NCBI RefSeq assembly: GCF_028640845.1
Contig: NC_080543.1
Location: forward strand, 876,667-940,666
Reading direction: 5' to 3'
From: Ahaetulla prasina
Taxonomy: Eukaryota > Chordata > Lepidosauria > Squamata > Colubridae
DNA length: 64,000 bases
Shown: positions 21,001-30,335 of the stretch, in pieces
Position numbering within the stretch: the stretch's first letter is position 1
How the letters are laid out: every line of letters begins with the position of its first letter
Notes under the pieces: generated by a model
What the model was told of the DNA's origin: nothing
Databases searched by the model: none
Seen by the model: the letters and a program-made list of their open reading frames with translations, nothing else
Made by a program: the position numbers and the translations under genes

Positions 21001-22510
21001 CCTCCCATCGACCCGTACGCTCCCACAGAGAGGGTCTCCTCAAGGTGCCGTCCGCCAAGCAATGCCGGCTGGCGGCCCCCAGGGGGAAGGCCTTCTCTGT
21101 TGGAGCACCTATGCTCTGGAACGACCTTCCCCCCAGTTTGCGCCAAATATCTGACCTTCGGACCTTTCGCCGGGAATTAAAAACTCACTTATTTATTCAA
21201 GCGGGATTGGACTGATTTTTTAAATTCTAAATTTTAAAGTTTTAATCCTTTGTAATTTTATATGGGGTATTTTAGGTTAGGTCAATCTGACGGTTTTAAT
21301 TCGGCCACTATTGAATAGGTATTTTAAATTGATATTTTAACTTTGTATATTTGCCGTTTTTATTTTTGGCTGTACACCGCCCTGAGTCCTTCGGGAGAAG
21401 GGCGGTATAAAAATTTAAATAAATAAATAAAATAAGATTGTCTCCAGCATCTCACGTCAGATAAGCAGGGGTTAACACCAGGCAAACGATCAAGCAGAAA
21501 AGACTATCCTGATAAAGGAACTAGCAAGGAGAAAACCCCAAAAACTCCCACCAAAACTGACAGGGCAAACCGCTGATATATAAACAGGGAGCAGAATACA
21601 CCCACACACCCACACACCAGAATTCTGATGGTGTTACCTACTCAGGTAATGAAATGTCTGCAAGCAAACAACCCAGCTCAGCGAGAACCAAGGATCCCCC
21701 ACTATCAAATAACCATCTGACTGAGATGGTGTAGTAGGGTTTCCTGCCTGGGCAGGGGGTTGGACTAGAAGGCCTCCAAGGTCCCTTCCAACTCTGATGT
21801 TATGTTATGTTATGTTAAATGTCTTCAAAGTTTTCCCAAAACAGCTTGCATAATAATTTAATTAAATAAAAGATAGTCATTAAATTCAATATATAAACAG
21901 CCCACCTACTCACCCTCCCACCCACTCATCCATCCCACTTATATTTATTTTGGGAAATTTATATTGCCGCCTATTCGCCCACTGCGGCTCAAGGCGGCTT
22001 CTATGCCGTCCACCTGGCTCTTCGTCCCTACAATTTGGCCCAAAGGGTCCAAGGCTGGGCTGCCCCCCTTCTCCTTTCGGCCGCTCAGGGCTCTGCTCCT
22101 TTGCCCCAAAGGTGGACTAGCCTCGCCTGTCGCCCTTGAAAGCCGGCAGCGTCCCCGGGAAGGTTGCTTGGGCTGCCTCTGATGGCGAGGGCTCGTTCCG
22201 GCCCCCTCCCCGCGCGACTGGCTCTCTTCTCCCTTCGGGGCGCCTGGCTCGGCTCCGGAGACGCAGAAGGGGCGCCGGAGGGTCCCGATCCCCTCCCGTC
22301 CGGCAGCCCCGGAGCAACCCCTTGCCAGGCTGCCTGGCGCCCCGGGCTGAGCGCTCCAGGGCGGCCGGGGGAGCTGAACCGGCGTACCTGGCTCAGGTGG
22401 GCGCTGCCAAAGCTTCACTCCGGCAGGGGAGGAAGGGCCCGCCGTCCTGGCCCCGAGAAGCGGGAGGAGGTGGGAGGCGCCCGGGGCTTACCTGGGTCTG
22501 AAGGGGGCAT
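18042..22510 (-). CDS. IL18BP: Interleukin-18-binding protein, complete, five coding exons
   Basis: Minus-strand exons: 22510-22492 (ATG), 20612-20550, 19682-19623, 19155-19026, 18315-18042 (TGA). Lengths 19, 63, 60, 130 and 274 nt give 181 residues in unbroken frame with GT-AG introns. Residues 1-28 form a signal peptide (core WPLAGCLLLVLLSVSPS). One Ig domain follows: Cys55, Trp69 in YWLANGTFVDQLYP and Cys117 in DLRTRFDCLI give the disulfide and core Trp; N72 and N82 are N-glycosylation sequons. YWL-NG-F matches the YWLGNGSFIEHLP strand of mammalian IL-18BP. The family product is a secreted decoy that neutralises IL-18 and damps interferon-gamma responses. Lying antisense to and next to NUMA1, as in mammals, supports orthology. 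An IL-1R2-like Ig protein is the main alternative, but the single domain, absence of a membrane segment and the locus argue against it. Confidence 0.85.
18495..19000 (-). mobile_element. CR1 LINE 3' end in IL18BP intron 4
   Basis: The plus strand reads AGCTGGAAGGGACCTTGGAG, CTGATTAATTGTCCTCACT and CAAATACTGGAAGACTGCTA, the complement of a CR1 3' end. The frame is broken in several places. Confidence 0.8.
19331..19570 (+). mobile_element. TA-MITE family A, truncated at the right
   Basis: Starts TACAGGTAGTCCTCGACTTA and carries landmarks to ATGCAACCGTCATAAGTATG, where it stops just before IL18BP exon 3. Confidence 0.75.
19825..19960. repeat. AT-rich simple sequence (AATA-type)
   Basis: Irregular AATAAAATAAATAA runs in IL18BP intron 2. 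Confidence 0.75.
20990..21430 (+). mobile_element. L2-like LINE 3' end, plus strand
   Basis: Encodes [20 protein letters not shown] and LWNDLPPSLRQISDLRTFRR, the last residues of ORF2 as in the 35440 and 60661 copies, then a 3' hairpin CCGCCCTGAGTCCTTCGGGA with GGGCGG and an (AAAT)n tail ending near 21430. It lies in IL18BP intron 1. Confidence 0.85.
21440..21720 (+). repeat. Hammerhead-bearing unit with upstream body
   Basis: Body GATAAGCAGGGGTTAACACC through ATATATAAACAGGGAGCAGA, then TTCTGATGGTGTTACCTACT, GGTAATGAAATGTCTGCAAG. TTACC and GGTAA remain paired; the core G-A steps have changed. The body matches that of 641-1180. Confidence 0.55.
21720..21810 (+). mobile_element. CR1 3' terminus
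   Basis: GGGGGTTGGACTAGAAGGCC, TCCAAGGTCCCTTCCAACTC, followed by a (TTATG)n tail at 21801-21817. Confidence 0.8.
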
Positions 22511-22574
22511 GGCTCGTCCTTCCTTCCTCCCTCCGGGCAGGGCTGGCTGATGTGGCGGGAGGCAGCGGCGGCGC

Positions 22575-22626
22575 TTTATAGCCTCATTTGGAAATCAAAT
22601 CAGCATTTTTCTGCTCTCCTGACTCA
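22575..22626 (-). promoter_or_regulatory. IL18BP: IL18BP core promoter: TATA box and AP-1 site
   Basis: On the minus strand TATAAA lies at 22580-22575, about 65 bases upstream of the ATG at 22510, so transcription should start near 22545-22550 with a 5'UTR of about 40 bases. The palindromic AP-1 site TGACTCA lies at 22620-22626, about 40 bases upstream of the TATA box. A CpG-rich stretch (about 22050-22560) covers the first exon and the start of intron 1. The layout fits a stimulus-inducible gene. Confidence 0.65.
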
Positions 22627-23440
22627 GCCGCCCACCCCTCGCCGCAATGGGAAAAAACACCCAATGCCAGCCCTGCCCGAGCCCGGAGCTTTAGGGAAGA
22701 AAGACCCCCCGACTCCGTTTGGTTCTTTTCCTAAGGGGCTGCGGCAGAATCAAGGCAAGGGCTGCGGGTTCCCAGGCAAAATAGCCAGAGCAATCGCCCT
22801 TAAGACTTATATACCGCTTTCCAGCCCCCTCCAAGCAGTTTACAGAGCCATTTGACTCACCTGGGAAGGATGGAAGGCTGAATCAACCTCAAAATACAAG
22901 ATTTTCCCTCTGTCCGTTTGCCTCCCCCGCCCCATCGGACCGTCAGCGTCCATTGGCATCTTGGGTCCATGTTTTGGGAGCCGCTCTGAGCGTAGGTGCC
23001 TCTCCGAGAGCTCTGGCCTTCGTTCCCAGCCCAGGCGTCCTTGTGGCGGTGAATCTGGCCGCTTGGCACCTCTGGTTCCACTCACTGTCCTCCCTTCTCT
23101 CCCCCCACTCCCTGCACTCTTCTTTTCACCACCTGCACCACTTCCCTAACTTCCTCTGCCCCTCCCTCCGTTCATGGCAGGATGCCAGCAAGCGAAGATG
23201 GCAGAGCTGGCATGTCACCTCTCACCCCTTTACCTGTCCCATGGGGTAGCCAAAGGCCAGGGCCACCACACCTGGTTAAAAGGTGCCTAGCACATATGCT
23301 GCTTGCTGCAGGTGCCAAGCAGCCCCCAGTAACCAGGCAGAAGAAGTCAGTGGTGGGTTCCTGAGTCTGCCCCTCAGAAGTGCCCAAGAGAAGGGCAGGA
23401 ATGGCCATCTGGTGCCCCCTCAGGTATGGTGTCCTTTTCA
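22600..23440. other. Intergenic region upstream of IL18BP
   Basis: Contains a truncated minus-strand SINE at about 22795-22905 (CTTATATACCGCTTTCCAGC, GGAAGGATGGAAGGCTGAAT). The rest, mainly 22910-23440, is moderately GC-rich and shows no gene or repeat I recognise. Confidence 0.4.
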
Positions 23441-23447
23441 TCTCTCT

Positions 23448-23456
23448 CTCTTTATC

Positions 23457-23550
<94 letters not shown>

Positions 23551-23577
23551 ATCTATCCATCTTCTATCTTCTATCTA

Positions 23578-23646
<69 letters not shown>

Positions 23647-23670
23647 ATCTATTTGCCTATCTTCTATCAT
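23448..23670 (+). repeat. (TATC)n microsatellite, first block
   Basis: Long TATC array with short TGTC and CATC interruptions, adjoining the LINE fragment at 23680. A second TATC block follows the LINE at 24123-24260. Confidence 0.9.
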
Positions 23671-23679
23671 CTGCTGTTA

Positions 23680-24118
23680 CCACATGCCTCCCACCGACCC
23701 GTACGCTCTCACAGAGAGGGACTTCTCAGGGTGCCGTCCGCCAAGCAATGTCGGCTGGCGGCCCCCAGGGGAAGGTCCTTCTCTGTGGGGGCTCCCACAC
23801 TCTGGAACGAACTTCCCCCGGGTTTACGCCAAATACCTGACCTTTGGACATTCCGTCGCGAACTGAAGACACATCTTTTTATTCGCGCGGGGCTGTCTTA
23901 AATTGTATTTTATCAAATTTTAAAATTCTTATTAACTAATTTTAAATGGGGTTTTTAGCTCACTGTATATTTTAATTTTCAGGCCAATTTTAAAATAAGT
24001 TTTTTAATTCCATTTTAAATTATATATTGTACTGTTTGTTTTATTTTTGCCTGTACACCGCCCTGAGTCCTTCGGGAGAAGGGCGGTATAGAAATCAAAT
24101 AAATAAATAAATAAATAA
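23680..24118 (+). mobile_element. L2-like LINE 3' end inside the TATC array
   Basis: ORF2 C-terminal residues ([20 protein letters not shown] in mixed frames), 3' hairpin CCGCCCTGAGTCCTTCGGGA/GGGCGG and (AAAT)n tail. TATC repeats lie directly on both sides, so the LINE entered or seeded the array. Confidence 0.8.
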
Positions 24119-24165
24119 AATAAATCTACTATCTATCTATCTATCTATCTTCTATCTACTGTCTA

Positions 24166-24229
<64 letters not shown>

Positions 24230-24419
24230 ATCTATCATCTATCATCTATCTTTCTAATTTAGCTACTTTTCTAATTTAAATACTGTTCATCTCATGGTTC
24301 CAGCACCTCTGAGAAACTTATGTTTAAAAAAATCAAACATATACTGATTATCAATATAAAAATAGATTAAAATTAAAGCAAAGTAAAAAAAAAAACCAAC
24401 CCATGACCTTGGAGGAGGG

Positions 24420-24690
24420 GGGGGAGGGGTGCCTTCTCTGTTAGTGCACCAACCACTTCCAGCCAGCGGCTCCTCCTCCAGGGCCCTTTGCTGGCCAGCC
24501 GGCTGAGTCAGGTTTTAAGGCTTTTCCTGAAGGCTAAAAGAGGACCTCACCTCCGGGGGTAGGTGGTGGTGGGGGGCAAGATGTTCCAGAGGTGGGGGCT
24601 GTGGCAGAAAAAGGCCTGGACTCCACCAACTGAAGGTCCTTGGCTGGTGGGGTCTGGGATAAGCCCTTTTGCCAATAGAAGTGGAGGGGG
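24420..24690 (-). mobile_element. LINE ORF2 C-terminus fragment, minus strand
   Basis: The minus strand reads HLWNILPPTTTYPRR then AFRKSLKT with a stop between, the usual end of CR1/L2 ORF2. 5'-truncated and decayed. Confidence 0.5.
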
Positions 24691-25045
24691 TCAATCCCAC
24701 TGGGGAAAGACGGCTCCCCAGATTTCCTAGAATCCTGTGTCTAGTTCTGGTCAGCACAAATAAAAAAAGATGTGGAGACTCCAGAAAGAGAGCGGGGAAG
24801 AGCAACCAGGATGATGAGGGGACTGGAGGCTCAAACAAAGGAAGAATGGCTGCAGGAACTGGGCATAGCTAGTCTGGTGAAAAGAAGGACCAGGGGAGAC
24901 ATGATAGCAGTGTTCCAATATTTGAGGGGCTGCCCCAAGGAAGAGGGAGTCAAGCTATTCTCCAAAGCACCTGAAGGCAGGATATGAAGCAACAGATGGA
25001 AACTCATCAAGAAGAGAAGCAAGCTGGAATTAAGGAGAAACTGCC
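24690..25045 (+). mobile_element. CR1 LINE ORF2 fragment
   Basis: Encodes [20 protein letters not shown] and [20 protein letters not shown], a CR1 C-terminus. It breaks off near 25045 before the usual CR1 end. Confidence 0.8.
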
Positions 25046-25589
25046 TAAGAGGGCAATTTACCAAAGGGGTCTGGATGAAGGGCGGATACTTGACCCAGCG
25101 GCCCCAAATGCCTCCCCCCCAACTCAAAGGCTGCCACTGAGTGGGTTTCTAGCCCTCTCTGAGGCAATGCACAGGATGAAAACCAGCTCAGGGCCCGCCC
25201 CTTGTCCTTCCAGTGTCCCAACACAGAAACAACCCCCAGTTCACGGAATTTCGCTCTGGTCTGATTCACATCACGCACGCACCATCGCAGCTCATCAACC
25301 CTGACGGGAAAACAGCCCTGTACTCATTCATGTTCACTTCCTTGGGGAGAGAGAGAGAAAGAGAGAGAGATGGTTTGGATTAAAGTGACTGAATTCCCGG
25401 CCTTCAAACCTCCTGCCAGGTAGGTGGGAAACCCCAAGGTCGGCAAGGCCAAAGGAAACAAGACCCACCTGGGTTTCTGGAAAGGTGCCCGTTGCCAGAA
25501 ACTGGAGGGGGAAGTCTGCCAGATGGTTTGCACCTGGAGAAATTAAGGTGGAAGGGCTCCAAGAGGCCTCCTCCTCCTCCTCCTCTCAC

Positions 25590-26262
25590 CTCCTCCAGTT
25601 TTGATCACCACGTTACAGAAAAAATGTGGAGACTTTGGAGAAAGTGCAGAGAAGAGCAACTAAGATGATTAAAGGCCTGGAGACAAAGACATTTCAAGAA
25701 CACTTGCAGGAACTGGAATGGCCAGTCTAGAGAAAAGAAGGACTAGTGGGGACATGATAGCAGTTTTCCAGTATTTGAGGGGCTGCCCCAAAGAAGAGGG
25801 AGTCAAGCTATTCTCCAAAGCACCTGAAGGCAGGGCGAGAAGCAACAGATAGAAACTCATCAAGGAGAGAGGCAATCTGGAACTAAGGAGAAACTTCCTG
25901 ACAGTGAGGACAATTGTGCATAAGAGCACAAAGGTGCCTACCGTTCCTGTCCTACTGTTTCCTTTCATTATATCCAATTTATATAGTTATTACATGCTTA
26001 TATGTTTGCTTATATGTTATATAGTTGCTTCATGCTTATGCTTATGTATGCTCTTATGACAAATAAATAAAAATAACCAAAAAAAAAACAATTAACCAGT
26101 GGAAAGGCTTACCACCAGAAGTTGTGGCTGCTTCATCACTGGAGGCTTTTAAGAAGAGACTGGACAGTCATTTGTCTGAAATGGGATAGTGTCTCCTACT
26201 CAAGCAGGGGTTGGACTAGAAGACCTCCAAGGTCCCTTCCAGCTCTATTCTGATTCCAATCC
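25590..26262 (+). mobile_element. CR1 LINE 3' end interrupted by a retro-insertion
   Basis: The CR1 C-terminal region and 3' terminus (GGACTAGAAGACCTCCAAGG) are present, but 25916-26087 is foreign and flanked by ACAATT on both sides (25910-25915 and 26088-26093). Confidence 0.85.
25916..26087 (+). mobile_element. Retroelement 3' tail inserted in CR1, with target duplication
   Basis: Starts GTGCATAAGAGCACAAAGGT and ends with an AAATAAATAAAAATAACC-poly(A) tail. The 6-base duplication ACAATT brackets it. The same family lies in minus orientation at about 44285-44620. Confidence 0.8.
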
Positions 26263-26484
26263 TGATTCCCCTGAGCTCTGTTTTTGCAGGGGGTCTTGTG
26301 CCTTCCTCTTCTTTGCCAAGGTCTCTGGATGAGTCCTCCCCACTAGGCTATGGGTGCAAATTCTCTCCCCAGGGCAAAGGAAAGAGGAGGTTATTATTCT
26401 TGGAGCAGGGGCATCCCACCTACCCATTTCCGAGGGGCGGGGGCTGAACCCAGAGGCTGAATTAGCCCATTTGCTATTGAATTA

Positions 26485-26828
26485 CAGGTATTCCTCCACT
26501 TACAACCACAAGAAGCCCCAAAGTTCCATTGCTAATTGGATTCCCTTGTTAAGTGAACCAGGCCTGATTTTATCACCCTTCCTGCCATGGTTGTTAAGTG
26601 AATCACATGGTCATTAAACAACTCCAGCTCCCTCCCTTGTCGGAAACCGGCTGGGAAGGTCACAAAGGGAGGTCACGTGACCCCAGGATCCTACAACTGT
26701 CCTAAATACATGTCATTGCCAAGCACCCAAACTTTGATCACGTGACCACGGAGAAACTGCCGCGGTCGTAAGTGTGAGGATTGGCAGTAAATCATTTTTT
26801 TTTCAGTGCCACTATGACTTCGAATGGT
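26485..26828 (+). mobile_element. TA-MITE family A copy
   Basis: TACAGGTATTCCTCCACTTA at the left; landmarks up to CAGTGCCACTATGACTTCG; the right end is missing. Confidence 0.7.
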
Positions 26829-26829
26829 A

Positions 26830-27470
26830 TATGCATGTTTTGTTTTGATCTGGGCACATAAAAGAGGCCATTTCGTCCTTCTGATCAGGGCTCTCCAACC
26901 TTGGCAACTTTAAGATTTGTGGACTTTAGCTCCCAGAGTTCCTCAGCCAGCAAAGCTGAAGTCCCACAAGTCTTAAAGCTGCCAAGGCTGGAGAGCCTGG
27001 CCTGCTTCTGATGGACCTCAGTTATTATGATTGGGCGTAGAATGCAAATTCCTTACGTGTCCAGTCACACTTGGCCAATAAAGAATTCTATTCTATTCTA
27101 TAACTGGCATTGCCAGGCTGCCAAACTCCGGATGACCACAAGGAGGCAGTCAAGAGCGGGTCAGCAGATATTTAGGTCTCGGCTCTTCAGATAGAGAAGG
27201 TTTGCCAAGGGAGTCTCTACAGTTTCTTGGGTTCTCAGTAGAAGGATCTGTTTCCTGCTGCTGGGTCAGCTGCTTCAACGGAAGGTGCTGCTTTCTTTCC
27301 AGGAATTAGTTATTTGCATTTTCCAAAGCGATCGGACTTCTCTTTTCAGGAAAATACGAGTCTTCCTTCTGCTTTTGGTTACACAAATGGCTCAAACAGG
27401 GAGAAGGCAGGACTGAGTCACCCCGGGAAAAACACGGCAGGAGAAATTTATTTATTTCATAGACTCACAG
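26830..27470. other. Intergenic, mixed
   Basis: Palindromic MITE at about 26884-27000, then a plus-strand end of the (AATAG)-tail LINE at 27025-27107 (ACTTGGCCAATAAAGAATTC and three TTCTA-type repeats). 27110-27460 shows nothing I recognise. Confidence 0.5.
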
Positions 27471-27940
27471 ATGCCGAGGGCTGGAAGGGACCTTTGAGGT
27501 CATCTAGTGACTACCGTTGCCTGATGCAGGCAGCCTAATTACAGCCCAGACAAATGGCTGTCCAGGTCTCTTCAAAACCTCCAGGGATGGAGCACCCACA
27601 ACTTCTGGTGGCAAGCTGTTCCACGGGTTAATTGTCCTCACTGCTAGGAAGTTTCTCCTTAGTTCCAGGTTGCTTCTCTCCTGAATGAGTTTTCGTCCGT
27701 TGCTTCTTCTCCTGCCCTCAGGTGCTTTGGAGAATAGTTCTACCCCCTCTTCTTTGGGGCAGCCCCTCAAATATTGGAAGATGCTATCATGTTACCCCTA
27801 AGCCTTCTCTTCATTAGGCTAAACATACCCAGCTCCCTCAACTGTTCATCGCCTGGTTTAGCCTTCAGACTCCTTCTCATCTTTGTGGCTCATCTCTGCA
27901 CACTTTCTAGGGTCTCAAGATCCTTATTCATTTGTCCTAA
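27460..27940 (-). mobile_element. CR1 LINE 3' end, minus strand
   Basis: The minus strand reads RGCPKEEGVELFSKAPEGRR and LELRRNFLAVRTINPWN. The CR1 3' terminus lies near 27475. Confidence 0.8.
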
Positions 27941-28100
27941 GTGCTCTCTGAGCTGGGTACTTTTCTTGCAAACGTTTTATTACCCAACCATAAAACGTTA
28001 TCAGCGCTAGTGATGATACCGTAGCATTGATGAGTTTACCTAGTTGGGTCATGAAATGCCTGCAAGAAAACCACCCAGCTCAGAGAGTTCCAGCCTGAGC
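27940..28100. repeat. Head-to-head pair of hammerhead-like units
   Basis: A minus-strand unit (27945-28012) and a plus-strand unit (28022-28090) abut with only about 10 bases between, so transcripts could fold into a long hairpin. The plus unit keeps GCATTGATGAGTTTACCTAG and GAAATGCCTGCAAGAAAACC. Confidence 0.6.
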
Positions 28101-28199
28101 TACAAATATTAGCTATTTATTTATTACTTTTATTAAATTTATATGCTGCTCACCTCACTCTCACAAGACACTGGGTGGCTTACAAGAAATACCATTTAT

Positions 28200-29320
28200 G
28201 AGAATGAGATCATGGAAAACTTGAGATCTGCTCAGCAGACGTTTATGACACTAACATGTGCTGCAAAGGTCAAATAAACCCACAATTTTTGGTGAGACTC
28301 TGACTGCTGATGTTTTTTTCCAGTTACCTTAGCCTTCTTTTAAAATTAATTCTCTCTTTAATATGCCCATAGAAAGCCAACGGATGACAATAAATGTGTC
28401 ACTCATTCTGAGAATGTCTCGTATTAGCATAGCAAGAAGAGAGGTGGAAATCATTCTTCCTTTTGAGTCAATTAATTTCTGCTCAATCAGTCGGAGGTTT
28501 TTTGCTTACTCACTTCTTCTTAAATAAGCTTAAAAGGAAAGTGAGACGAGATCAGGTCATCTGGGTAAATCTTGCTCTGTTCTAAGAACCTGTAGGAAGT
28601 TAGCACCATCCCTCTCCTAGGTAAATGAAATATTCTAGGAAATATTAAAAAGGCAGAATATTATATTTCCCTGGATGAGAAATGGAGAAACATGTTTTTT
28701 TTTAAGGCAGGAAGCAGACTCACTCTTAATAGCTCCCACCCTCCTCAATAGCCCTCAGCAGATGTCCGCACTTAAGAGAGAAAGAGATAGCTAGCTCTAT
28801 TCATAAGCAAATACCTCACCCAAGATCCAACAAAGGTAGGATTAGTCCTCTACCCATCTAACAACAGAACTCACCACATGGTACCTGGGGAGATTACATC
28901 ACCCAGCAAGGCTCAACCACGCCTGGGACTCAAAAGACAACCTACAAAGTTACTCCTGCATGGCCCCATGGGAGTCTGACAACCAATCAGAATACAAGCT
29001 CAAACTCAAAGCCCAACAGAGGGTATTAATCTCTCTCTCTTTCTCTCTCTCTCTTTCACCCATGTGCCTTTTTTTGCCCAGGATCTCAAACCACGTGGTC
29101 CTGTCCACCATTCAAAAGCATCTTTCCGATTAGCCGCCATGTTTCCAGTGTCTTTCTCCCCACTTGGAACTGAACCCAGATGGACATTTCATCCAACAAA
29201 CCAATGGATCAAAGCTGTTCTCGGTATCACTGAATCATAGAGTTGAAAGGGACCCAAAGGTCATTTAGTCCAGCCCATTGCAATGCGCAAGACCACCCCT
29301 CAATTCAACCATCTGTGAGA
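28200..29320. other. Intergenic, mostly unrecognised
   Basis: A LINE 3' tail in minus orientation precedes it (28105-28190). (CT)n runs lie at 29030-29058, and a CR1-type 3' terminus in minus orientation at 29230-29312 (AGAGTTGAAAGGGACCCAAA). No gene seen. Confidence 0.4.
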
Positions 29321-29329
29321 GGTGTGACC

Positions 29330-29525
29330 GTTTGAAGTTATACAGGCCCTGTTTTTCACACTTATGACCACTGCAGCACTCTTGTGGTCACCTGATTAAA
29401 ATTCAGAGGCTTAACAACTGGCATGTACTTATGACGGTTGAAGTGTCCCAGGGTCACGCGATCCCCTTTTGTGACCTTCGGACAAGCAAAGTCAATGGGG
29501 AAGCCAGATTCACTTACAACCATGG
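29330..29525 (-). mobile_element. TA-MITE family A, minus strand, partial
   Basis: Reads as the complement of family A landmarks: GGGTCACGCGATCCCCTTTT, CAAAGTCAATGGGGAAGCCA, GATTCACTTACAACC. Confidence 0.7.
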
Positions 29526-29544
29526 GCAGAAAGGAGGAGGGTGG

Positions 29545-29640
29545 TGGGGGGGTCTTTGAGCTTGATGGTTTTCTTGCAGACATTTCATGATCTCAGGTTA
29601 TTGGGAACCTCAGTTGTAGCGTTTATGAAGACCAACCGGC
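29545..29640 (-). repeat. Hammerhead-like unit, minus strand, worn
   Basis: TTTTCTTGCAGACATTTCAT is preserved, then a changed stem II region (GATCTCAGGTTATTGGGAAC). Confidence 0.45.
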
Positions 29641-29667
29641 AGTTAGAAGACATAATGAAAACTCCTT

Positions 29668-29818
29668 GATTTTTTTTTTTATTTACATTTATATCCCGCC
29701 CTTCTCCGAAGACTCAGGGCGGCTTACATTGTGTAAGGCAATAGTCTCATTCTATTTGTATATTTACAAAGTCAACTTATTGCCCCCCCAACAATCTGGG
29801 TCCTCACAGATTGCACAA
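29668..29818 (-). mobile_element. SINE 3' region with L2-like tail, minus strand
   Basis: Poly(T), ATCCCGCCCTTCTCCGAAGA, CTCAGGGCGGCTTAC, then CAACAATCTGGGTCCTCA. It is the reverse complement of the insertion at 44383-44516. Confidence 0.75.
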
Positions 29819-29979
29819 CATATGGACAGACTCAACCATGCTTTCCACTGGGGAACTGAGAACATCCTGGGCCAAACCAAGACCAAAAATGCAAGAGAAT
29901 TTCTGGAAGCCTGCCACGCAGGCAGGCACATCGGTCATAAACCAGCAGGTAGAAATAAACAACATCTAGAAATAAGCCT

Positions 29980-30335
29980 GGCAGGAATTGGGTCTGTCTA
30001 ATTTAAAGAAAAGAAGGTCATGATAGCAGCCTTCTAGTCTTCGAGGGGCTGCCACAAAGAAGAGGGGGGGTCAATTTATTCTCCAAAGCACCAGAAGGCA
30101 GGACAAGAAGCAGTGGATGGAAACTGATCAAGGAGAGAAGCAAGCAAGAAGTAAGGAGGAATTAACAGAACAATTAATCAGTGGAATGGCTTCCCTTCAG
30201 AAGTTGTGGTTGCTCCAACACGGGAGGTTTTTAGGAAGATGTCGGATAACCATTAGTCTGAAATGGTCTAGGGTCTCCTGCCTGAGCAGGGGGTTGGACT
30301 AGAAGACCTCTGAGGTCCCTTCCAATTCTGTGATG
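29980..30335 (+). mobile_element. CR1 LINE 3' end
   Basis: Decayed CR1 C-terminus (GGGGCTGCCACAAAGAAGAG, CAGAAGGCAGGACAAGAAGC) and the 3' terminus GGGGGTTGGACTAGAAGACC. Confidence 0.8.

Noticed and set aside
23283..23901. Long open frames rich in Ser-Ile-Tyr-Leu
   Set aside because: They are translations of the TATC microsatellite.
23448..24260. CRISPR-like spaced repeats
   Set aside because: Simple tetranucleotide repeats in a vertebrate genome, with no spacers.
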